Positions 1 through 5,125 of a DNA stretch of 5,782 nucleotides are shown here, piece after piece; position 1 is the stretch's first letter, and every line of letters starts with the position of its first letter. Location of the stretch: NCBI GenBank assembly GCA_017467985.1, contig JAFUJY010000320.1:1-5782 (forward strand), read 5' to 3'. The notes under the pieces are model-generated. The model saw only the letters and a list, made by a program, of their open reading frames with translations. It had not been told where the DNA came from and made no database searches. Both the position numbers and the translations under genes were made by a program. Source of the stretch: Bacillota bacterium (GTDB taxonomy: Bacteria > Bacillota > Clostridia > Lachnospirales > Bianqueaceae).

Positions 1-190
1 CCGCAGCCAGCAAAACCTCCCGGTCCGCTCCTTCGCCGTTTTCATTCCAGATACGCTGGGCCCACTGAGTCACCCGCAGGGTATGGGTCTGACGGCTGCG
101 AAAGGAAAAACGTCCCTTGTAGCCGTCCAGAACCATTCTCATATACAAAATCATGGATTCCCACTGAGATTGACTTATCCTATGTGACAT
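1..190 (-). CDS. HD-domain protein, N-terminal fragment (runs off left edge)
   Basis: The frame is open from an ATG at 190 to the window edge, giving 63 full codons (MSHRISQSQWESMILYMRMV...). Residues around 36-47 read RQTHTLRVTQWAQ, which fits the first conserved His helix of HD-superfamily phosphohydrolases. The last visible residues (GADREVLLAA) are what normally comes just before the His-Asp pair, but that pair lies outside the window. HD proteins are metal-dependent phosphohydrolases acting on nucleotides or other phosphate esters; the substrate cannot be inferred here. The ATG shares one base with the stop of the small gene before it (TGATG), so coupling is likely. A GTG at 193-191, in frame directly before the ATG, lies 9 bases after a GGAGG and is an equally good start. 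The HD assignment rests on a short fragment, so it is probable rather than certain. Confidence 0.7.
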   Translation of the reverse strand, partial: MSHRISQSQWESMILYMRMVLDGYKGRFSFRSRQTHTLRVTQWAQRIWNENGEGADREVLLAA

Positions 191-324
191 CACCGAAACA
201 ATCCTCCCATAATCAGCAATATAGCAACAATAGGAACAATCAGCAGAACCTCTCCGATGATACTAAACAGCCATCGGAAGGTTTTTGCCTTCTTCTCCGG
301 CTGTTCTTTTTTCTTCTCTTCCAT
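190..324 (-). CDS. Small single-pass membrane protein, 44 residues, unrecognised
   Basis: A 44-codon frame starts at the ATG at 324 and stops at TGA 192-190. The N-terminus is highly charged (MEEKKKEQPEKKAKTFRW). It is followed from about residue 19 by a hydrophobic stretch of some 24 residues (LFSIIGEVLLIVPIVAILLI) ending in MGGLFR. The Lys-rich end should stay in the cytoplasm under the positive-inside rule, with the C-terminus at or across the membrane. Its start overlaps the stop of the ACT gene by one base and its stop overlaps the next start by one base, both as TGATG. That arrangement, and the fact that it fills the whole space between two genes, is the main argument that it is real. 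I do not recognise a family. It could be a membrane anchor or regulator for a neighbouring product, but nothing in the sequence shows which. Confidence 0.7.
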   Translation of the reverse strand: MEEKKKEQPEKKAKTFRWLFSIIGEVLLIVPIVAILLIMGGLFR

Positions 325-764
325 CAGGAATGAAGCCTTTCCTGTACGTCGGCAGAATTCAAAACCTGAGCTCCGCCGGCACGCAGTGCCTCCTCAGCCT
401 TGCGATTGTCAGAAGTTCTGAAAATAATCATGGCATGCTGATCCAGCTTGGTGCCGAATGCATACATATACTCCACATTGATACCATTTTCAGAAAGCAT
501 TTCTACAGTATGCAGCAGCCCGCCGGGGGTATCATGTACATCGATGGCCAGAACATCGGTGGCCTTTACAATAAATCCGGCCTCCTGCAGGACTTCCTCA
601 CCCTTAGCGGGGTCGGACAAAATCATACGCAGCACACCATACTCGGTGGTATCTGCCACGGACAAACCGTTCAGATCAATGTGGGCGTCTGCAATCACCT
701 TCAGAATCGATACCAGACTTCCCGGTGAATTTTCTACAAATACGGATAACTGTTGAATAGCCAT
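324..764 (-). CDS. Tandem ACT-domain protein (146 aa)
   Basis: This 146-residue protein consists almost entirely of two ACT domains, at about residues 3-67 and 71-138. Each carries the typical loop after the first strand: ENSPGSL at 11-17 and DTPGGL at 78-83. ACT domains bind amino acids or similar small ligands, usually at a dimer interface, and regulate enzymes or transcription. Stand-alone two-ACT proteins of this size are common in Clostridia and anaerobic archaea and are annotated as amino-acid-binding proteins. No catalytic domain, DNA-binding motif or signal peptide is present, so it is probably a cytoplasmic sensor or regulatory subunit of unknown partner. The start is well supported: AGGAGG lies 8 bases before the ATG, inside the 3' end of ppk1, with only 3 bases between the two genes. 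The ligand and partner cannot be read from the sequence. Confidence 0.9.
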   Translation of the reverse strand: MAIQQLSVFVENSPGSLVSILKVIADAHIDLNGLSVADTTEYGVLRMILSDPAKGEEVLQEAGFIVKATDVLAIDVHDTPGGLLHTVEMLSENGINVEYMYAFGTKLDQHAMIIFRTSDNRKAEEALRAGGAQVLNSADVQERLHS

Positions 765-767
765 TGC

Positions 768-2900
768 TTATTCCTCCTGTTTTTTATATTCTACCTCTTC
801 CGGGGCGGATAGAGGCTGAAATGTCTTGTGGATTTTTCCATCATCATAATTTTGAACCGCTGCAATTGCTTCGCCATAGAAGAATTCCTGGCAGTTCAGG
901 GCCTGCTTACCGCGGCCGTCTACTTTTACATAATTGCCGTCCCGATCCATAACCTTTGCCTTCTGGGTGTCGTTCAGGAATACCTGAAGCATGTCGCCGA
1001 TGCGCTGCATCAATCGCTCATCCTCAATGGGGAACAAAAGCTCCACTCGACGATCCAGATTTCGGCTCATCCAGTCCGCACTGGCCAGATAATACTCCTC
1101 ATGACCATCGTTATAGAAGTAAAAGATACGGCTGTGTTCCAGAAGCCAGCCCACAATACTGCGCACCCGAATGTTCTCGGATACCCCCGGGATTCCCGGC
1201 CGCAGGGCACAGATACCACGAACAATCAGGTCAATCTTAACCCCTGCGCTGGAGGCTTCGTAAAGCTTCTCAATGATGCCCGGATCCAGCAAAGAGTTCA
1301 TCTTGGCGATAATCCTGGCCTCTCGGCCGGCCTTAGCATGCTCCATCTCCCGTTCAATCAGGGCATTAAACTTTTTACGCAGTCCCAAGGGTGCCGCCGC
1401 CACCTTGCGGAATGCGGGTGGGTCACCATAACCGGTTAAAGAGTTAAACAATGCAGATGCATCCGCTCCAAAAGGCTCCTTGGCGGTAAAATAGCCGATA
1501 TCTGTGTACAAACGGGCCGTTACATCATTATAGTTACCGGTACTCATATGAACATACCGGCGAATGCGGTCTTCGTCCCGGCGTACCACAATGGTCACCT
1601 TACAATGGGTTTTTAAGCCCACCAGACCATAAATAACATGACAACCAGCCTGTTCCAGCTTCTTTGCCCACTGAATATTGTTTTCTTCATCAAAGCGGGC
1701 CTTTACCTCCACCAGAACCGTCACCTGTTTGCCGTTTTCTGCGGCTTTCTCCAGGGCATGAACAATGGGAGAATTGCCGCTGACACGGTAAAGCGTCTGC
1801 TTGATCGCCAAAACATTGGGGTCTTCCGCTGCCTGCTGCATAAAGCTCACCACCGGCTGGAAGGTCTCATAGGGGTGATGCATCAGAATATCATGTTCAC
1901 GAATGGCCGCAAACAAATCCGTCACACCCAACAGATCCATCGGTGTCTGAGGAACAATATCTTCCTTCTGCAAATGTCCCAAGGGCAGTACCTTACCCAC
2001 CTTAGAAATAAAGCTCACATCCATGGGGCCATCATGCAGGAACAGATCCCGTTCCCGAATCTCCAAGGCCTTCATTAAGTAGCGTACCAGCGCTTCATCC
2101 GCATCCTTGCCCATCTCCAGCCGCACGGCCTGGCCACGCTTACGCTGTTTCAGAGACTTTTCGATCTCCTTTAACAGGTCGTGGGCATCCTCCTCCTGGA
2201 AATTCAGGTCACCGCTGCGGGTGATACGATAACAGGCACTGCTCAAAATCTTCTGATTGGGGAATAACTGACCTAAGAACAGCTTCAGTACATCCTCCAG
2301 CAGGATATAAGAGCCTTCCGGCAAGCTGACCAGCCGCGGCAGCACGCCCGGTACCTGCACCGTGGCAAAATGGGGTTCCTCTCCATTGGCATCTTCCACA
2401 AACAGAGCAATATTCAGGCTCTTATTTAAGATCAATGGGAAGGGTCTTGACGGATCCACCGCCATGGGGGTCAGCACAGGATACAGTTCCGTTTCGAACA
2501 GCTCCTGCAGATACTCATGATCCTCGGGGGTTAAGTCCTCAGCCCCCACCAGATGAAAGCCTTCTTTTTTCAGCTGGGGAATCAGAATACGGTTATAAAT
2601 ATTATAAACCTCTTCCATCATAATATGGGCCCGTTCACCAATGCGCTTTTTCTGCTGCTTGGGCGTCAGTCCTGCCGGGTCCGGCTTATCATATTCCGCC
2701 TGGATTTGATCCTTAATGCCCGCCACACGCACCATGAAGAACTCATCCAGATTGGACAGCGTGATGGCCAAAAACTTGGCCCGCTCCATTAAGGGATTCT
2801 TCGGGTCTCTGGCCTCATCCAACACCCGTTGGTTAAACTCCAGCCAAGATAACTCTCGGCTGATAAAATACTGAGGTTCTCTAAAAGAATTGACTGCCAT
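768..2900 (-). CDS. ppk1: Polyphosphate kinase 1
   Basis: This is a full-length PPK1 of 710 residues, close to the usual 690-720. PPK1 reversibly moves the terminal phosphate of ATP onto inorganic polyphosphate. Domains follow the known order: N (about 1-107), H (108-318), C1 (319-504) and C2 (505-690). Visible motifs are SNLDEFFMVRVAG at 49-61 (adenine-contacting Asn51), TLYRVSGNSPIV with Arg372, VKARFDEENN with Arg402, GLKTHCK with His432 (the expected phosphohistidine, matching His435 of E. coli by motif), HMSTGNYND with His451, and LEHSRIFYF with His589. None of the key residues is missing. The start ATG lies 4 bases after the stop of the Ppx-like gene, with GAGGGGG about 10 bases before it. 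Adjacency to a Ppx homologue is a classic polyphosphate-operon arrangement. Confidence 0.97.
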   Translation of the reverse strand: MAVNSFREPQYFISRELSWLEFNQRVLDEARDPKNPLMERAKFLAITLSNLDEFFMVRVAGIKDQIQAEYDKPDPAGLTPKQQKKRIGERAHIMMEEVYNIYNRILIPQLKKEGFHLVGAEDLTPEDHEYLQELFETELYPVLTPMAVDPSRPFPLILNKSLNIALFVEDANGEEPHFATVQVPGVLPRLVSLPEGSYILLEDVLKLFLGQLFPNQKILSSACYRITRSGDLNFQEEDAHDLLKEIEKSLKQRKRGQAVRLEMGKDADEALVRYLMKALEIRERDLFLHDGPMDVSFISKVGKVLPLGHLQKEDIVPQTPMDLLGVTDLFAAIREHDILMHHPYETFQPVVSFMQQAAEDPNVLAIKQTLYRVSGNSPIVHALEKAAENGKQVTVLVEVKARFDEENNIQWAKKLEQAGCHVIYGLVGLKTHCKVTIVVRRDEDRIRRYVHMSTGNYNDVTARLYTDIGYFTAKEPFGADASALFNSLTGYGDPPAFRKVAAAPLGLRKKFNALIEREMEHAKAGREARIIAKMNSLLDPGIIEKLYEASSAGVKIDLIVRGICALRPGIPGVSENIRVRSIVGWLLEHSRIFYFYNDGHEEYYLASADWMSRNLDRRVELLFPIEDERLMQRIGDMLQVFLNDTQKAKVMDRDGNYVKVDGRGKQALNCQEFFYGEAIAAVQNYDDGKIHKTFQPLSAPEEVEYKKQEE
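771..778 (-). promoter_or_regulatory. Ribosome binding site of the ACT gene inside ppk1
   Basis: ACAGGAGGAA occurs within the last codons of ppk1, with its AGGAGG core 8 bases before ATG 764. It fixes the start of the ACT gene and shows that translation starts anew even though the genes are only 3 bases apart. Confidence 0.8.
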
Positions 2901-2904
2901 GTTC

Positions 2905-4443
2905 TCAGTGCCCCCTCTTTATACCAAATTCCAGACGCAGTCCAAATACGTCCTGAATATCATCTACAAAACTCTGCATCTTCCAGTTTTCCAAAGTGGC
3001 ATTCTGGGATGCTGCCGCAGAAATCACCAATCGGCCATTATGAATGCTGACTTTTACATTTTTCAGCTTACGGCGATGGCTATAGTCCATGGCGTTGGCC
3101 AATCGCAAAATACCCGTCAGCTTGGCCAGGGCCAAACGATTCTTACGGCCCAATTGAGCAAACTCCAGATCCTCCACCGCCAACTCACTGCTTTCATGGA
3201 ATCGAACCATCATTGCAATCATATTCTGCTCTTCGCCGGTGATTCCCGTAAACTCAGCGGAACGAACGATGGTAGCTGAATGTGCCGCGTGATCATTCAC
3301 CCCTAAGAACTTGCCGGAATCATGCAAAAGCACACCAATCTGCAGCATCAAACGATGTCTTGGAGTCAAATCATGGGCCTTACCCAGCGCATCAAACAGC
3401 ATCATGGCATATTCATTCACCTGCTTGGCGTGTTCCATATCGCAGCGAAACATATCTGCCATAGTACGAGTATAGGACAATACGTCCTCAAAGGACTGCA
3501 CCCGCTGCAGCTGTGTCCCTGCCAACTCCCACAGTACGCCATCCGACAGCCCGGCAAAGGAAAACAGAATTTCTTTTGCCTTAGTGATACCGCAAAATGT
3601 ATGCACAATCAAGAGGCTGGGAACAATCAGCTCCGCCCGCTCCGGATCCAGATCATATTTCTCGGCGATATCTTTTGAAGACATGGACAATACCTTGCGG
3701 TATACCTCCTCAAATTGCTCCGCACTTACCAGTGCATATTCTTTCTCCGGTTCTTTTCCTTTGCACAACTGATACAGGTTGGCACAAACACCGCCGCTGA
3801 TCATAAAATGCTCATATTGTTCTTTATTTTCTTCTTTCAGGATAAAGTCCGTATTGCTGATCATAAATTCTTCCATCACCTGGGGGAACCGCAAGGTCTG
3901 CTCTTCGATGGAAGAAAGCATCTGACGGATACGCAGGGCACCCATCTGTGTGCTCTGGCTAAAGGTAAGCCCCTCCTGATGGTAAGCTGCAATCTGAGCA
4001 CTGCCGGAACCAATATGGGTATACAATAGCCCCTTGGCGGCGCGTTTACGAAAATCCGGTACCGCTGCAAAAGCCGCCTGTCTGGTCAAATACCGCTCCT
4101 CCGAACGGGCCAAAATCTCAATGGAAAAACCGGTCCGCACCCGGATCTGCTCCAAAACATAATCCCGATTGGCTGCCTCACGCATGGCCGAAGTGGCCAC
4201 CACCCGTTTCAGCCGAACTTTGTACTCCCGAAGAATCTTCTGAAAGCCCAGCAAAACCTGACATACTTCTTCCACCATCTCAGGAGAAATACGCCCCTTT
4301 GAAAAGGTATCCCGACCAATGGCAACGGATCGCACCACATTTTCCAGTACCTGTGTCTCACCGTTCTCCACCACCTGAATGATCTTCATGCGAATGGAGG
4401 CAGAACCCACATCAATTGCTGCCAGTACTTTGCTCTTCTCCAT
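2905..4443 (-). CDS. ppx: Ppx/GppA-like protein with C-terminal HD domain
   Basis: Starting from ATG 4443 this is 512 residues, the usual length for Ppx/GppA proteins. That start has AAGGAGG 8 bases upstream; a frame extension to 4494 adds 17 unconserved residues and is less likely. The N-terminal actin-like fold shows AAIDVGSASIRM (8-19), RVVATSAMREAAN (80-92), THIGSGSAQI (142-151) and ISGGVCANL (215-223). The C-terminal HD domain shows His338, HDSGK (374-378), HAAHS (385-389), RFHES (414-418) and ANAMDYSH (449-456). Typical members hydrolyse polyphosphate or pppGpp. Here the usual GSNS is GSAS and the usual DIGGGSTEL reads HIGSGSAQI, so acidic residues expected at the active site look replaced. 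Exopolyphosphatase activity is therefore doubtful even though the family and the neighbour ppk1 point that way. The symbol reflects family and context only. Its first 32 bases overlap the end of tadA. Confidence 0.88.
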   Translation of the reverse strand: MEKSKVLAAIDVGSASIRMKIIQVVENGETQVLENVVRSVAIGRDTFSKGRISPEMVEEVCQVLLGFQKILREYKVRLKRVVATSAMREAANRDYVLEQIRVRTGFSIEILARSEERYLTRQAAFAAVPDFRKRAAKGLLYTHIGSGSAQIAAYHQEGLTFSQSTQMGALRIRQMLSSIEEQTLRFPQVMEEFMISNTDFILKEENKEQYEHFMISGGVCANLYQLCKGKEPEKEYALVSAEQFEEVYRKVLSMSSKDIAEKYDLDPERAELIVPSLLIVHTFCGITKAKEILFSFAGLSDGVLWELAGTQLQRVQSFEDVLSYTRTMADMFRCDMEHAKQVNEYAMMLFDALGKAHDLTPRHRLMLQIGVLLHDSGKFLGVNDHAAHSATIVRSAEFTGITGEEQNMIAMMVRFHESSELAVEDLEFAQLGRKNRLALAKLTGILRLANAMDYSHRRKLKNVKVSIHNGRLVISAAASQNATLENWKMQSFVDDIQDVFGLRLEFGIKRGH

Positions 4444-4933
4444 GCTCCGCCCCTCCTTGTTTTGCTGCCTTATCCCGCTCCCGCAGTTTTGCAAAAAATG
4501 TTTTCATCAAATTGGCACATTCTTCCTGACGCACGCCGCTAACCACCTCAGCCCGATGATTAAAACCATCGTGCTGCAGTAGGTTCACCACGGAAACGGC
4601 ACACCCTGCCTTGGGATTCATGGCGCCAATCACCACCTTAGTCATCCTGGACTGGACAATGGCCCCGGCGCACATGGGACAGGGCTCCAATGTGACATAC
4701 ATCGTTGTCTCCTCTAAGCGCCAGTCACCAATGACTCCTGCTGCCTCATTTATTGCCTCAATCTCCGCATGGGCCAAAGAATTTCCTAATGCATTACGCT
4801 TATTATAACCACGGCCGATCACCCGACCCTCATATACAATCACTGCGCCAATGGGGGTATCCTCGGCCTCCGCCGCCTTCTGCGCCAACTCAATGGCTTC
4901 ACCCATCCATTGCTCATCCATAATAATCTCCAT
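4412..4933 (-). CDS. tadA: tRNA-specific adenosine deaminase
   Basis: TadA converts adenosine 34 to inosine in the anticodon of tRNA-Arg(ACG), allowing it to read several Arg codons. From ATG 4933 it is 173 residues. Motifs of the cytidine/adenosine deaminase fold are clear: PIGAVIV (27-33), HAEIEAI (55-61; His55 is a zinc ligand and Glu57 the proton shuttle), TLEPCPMCAGA (81-91; Cys85 and Cys88 are zinc ligands) and NLLQHDGFNHR (117-127). The C-terminal 16 residues (KQGGAEHGEEQSTGSN) look like an unstructured tail and overlap the start of the next gene. Two starts are possible. ATG 4933 lies 19 bases after a strong AAAGGAGG with a hairpin between them. ATG 4921 (protein begins MDEQWMGEAIELAQ) has GGAG 6 bases upstream and matches family N-termini as well or better. 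It is the first gene of the six-gene run. Confidence 0.95.
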   Translation of the reverse strand: MEIIMDEQWMGEAIELAQKAAEAEDTPIGAVIVYEGRVIGRGYNKRNALGNSLAHAEIEAINEAAGVIGDWRLEETTMYVTLEPCPMCAGAIVQSRMTKVVIGAMNPKAGCAVSVVNLLQHDGFNHRAEVVSGVRQEECANLMKTFFAKLRERDKAAKQGGAEHGEEQSTGSN

Positions 4934-4934
4934 A

Positions 4935-4953
4935 GCTTTCGCCTAGCGAAAGC
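4935..4953 (-). repeat. Hairpin between Shine-Dalgarno and tadA ATG (hairpin C)
   Basis: GCTTTCGC, a 3-base loop TAG, and GCGAAAGC form a perfect 8-bp hairpin that ends one base before ATG 4933 and begins at the last G of the AAAGGAGG at 4960-4953. As RNA a ninth G-U pair is possible. When folded it would bring the ribosome binding site and the start codon close together. Confidence 0.75.
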
Positions 4954-4960
4954 CTCCTTT
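4953..4960 (-). promoter_or_regulatory. Strong Shine-Dalgarno AAAGGAGG with unusual 19-base spacing
   Basis: AAAGGAGG is a near-perfect match to the anti-Shine-Dalgarno sequence but is 19 bases from ATG 4933, well beyond the normal 5-10. Hairpin C fills that space, which may shorten the effective distance. A weaker GGAG (4932-4929) lies 6 bases before the alternative start at 4921. Which start is used therefore depends on whether hairpin C folds. Confidence 0.65.
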
Positions 4961-4969
4961 CATTCGGAA

Positions 4970-5009
4970 TTGTGGCTTTCGCCGCTGTTCACAGTGGCGA
5001 AAGCCACAA
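4970..5009 (-). repeat. Long GC-rich hairpin in the tadA leader (hairpin B)
   Basis: Arms TTGTGGCTTTCGCC and GGCGAAAGCCACAA are a perfect 14-bp inverted repeat. The 12 bases between them (minus strand ACTGTGAACAGC) can add one A-C mismatch and a CTG/CAG stem with a TGAA loop. It is the most stable structure in the gap and lies just upstream of the tadA ribosome binding site. The core GGCTTTCGC/GCGAAAGCC is repeated in the next hairpin. It could be a leader regulatory structure, a transcript-stabilising hairpin, or a copy of a dispersed palindromic repeat. Confidence 0.8.
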
Positions 5010-5015
5010 AACGCG

Positions 5016-5039
5016 GTGTGAAAAACTTGTTTTTCACAC
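5016..5039 (-). repeat. AT-rich perfect palindrome in the tadA leader (hairpin A)
   Basis: GTGTGAAAAAC and GTTTTTCACAC form an 11-base perfect inverted repeat around two central bases; as RNA it would fold with about 9 pairs and a 6-base loop. It sits roughly 30 bases after the predicted transcription start. No U-run follows the 3' arm on the minus strand, so it does not look like a terminator in the operon direction. It may be an RNA structural element or a protein-binding dyad. Confidence 0.7.
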
Positions 5040-5073
5040 TATTGCCCCCAACATCTCATTTTAGATATAGTCT

Positions 5074-5102
5074 ATTCTAACACATTTTGCCCGGGTGTGC
5101 AA
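5074..5102 (-). promoter_or_regulatory. Predicted sigma-A promoter of the tadA operon, extended -10
   Basis: On the minus strand TAGAAT (5079-5074, five of six matches to TATAAT) is preceded by TGT, giving an extended -10 (TGnTAGAAT). Exactly 17 bases upstream is TTGCAC (5102-5097), a weak -35 matching the consensus TTG only. The expected transcription start is near 5067, giving a leader of about 130 bases before tadA. The -35 lies in the loop of the dyad at 5084-5118 and the dyad's downstream arm fills the spacer. This is the best promoter match in the gap, though no start site has been measured. Confidence 0.6.
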
Positions 5103-5118
5103 CTATCCCGGGCAAAAT
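5084..5118 (-). terminator. Perfect 12-bp dyad after the M14 gene; terminator and/or operator
   Basis: Arms ATTTTGCCCGGG (5084-5095) and CCCGGGCAAAAT (5107-5118) pair perfectly around an 11-base loop. The dyad begins 7 bases after the M14 stop codon, a typical terminator position, and the stem is GC-rich at its tip. However, the 3' arm ends in AAAAT and no U-run follows on the minus strand, so it is not a textbook intrinsic terminator. It also overlaps the predicted tadA promoter, which makes a protein-binding operator a fair alternative. Confidence 0.55.
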
Positions 5119-5125
5119 CTGAAAA

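Noticed and set aside
285..1439. Plus-strand open frames opposite the ACT gene and the end of ppk1
   Set aside because: They lie fully antisense to well-supported genes, show no family motif and arise from codon bias of the true frames.
4444..4494. Longer start for the Ppx-like gene at 4494 (17 extra residues)
   Set aside because: The extra residues do not resemble the family N-terminus, whereas ATG 4443 has AAGGAGG at 8 bases and begins directly before the conserved AAIDVGS strand.
4943..4963. Mini open frame ATG AAA GGA GGC TTT CGC TAG across the tadA Shine-Dalgarno
   Set aside because: There is no Shine-Dalgarno in front of it and six codons is well within chance expectation.
5039..5059. 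Mini open frame ATG to TAG in the tadA leader (six residues, MRCWGQ), considered as a leader peptide for attenuation
   Set aside because: It begins only about eight bases after the predicted transcription start with no room for a ribosome binding site, and has no run of one regulatory codon.
5058..5063. TAAAAT as an alternative -10 box for the tadA operon
   Set aside because: It has no acceptable -35 at 16-18 bases and no extended -10 TG, unlike TAGAAT at 5079-5074.
4934..5125. Intergenic gap as a CRISPR array, tRNA gene or insertion-sequence remnant
   Set aside because: The repeats are inverted pairs rather than regularly spaced direct repeats, no cloverleaf can be drawn, and there is no transposase or target duplication.
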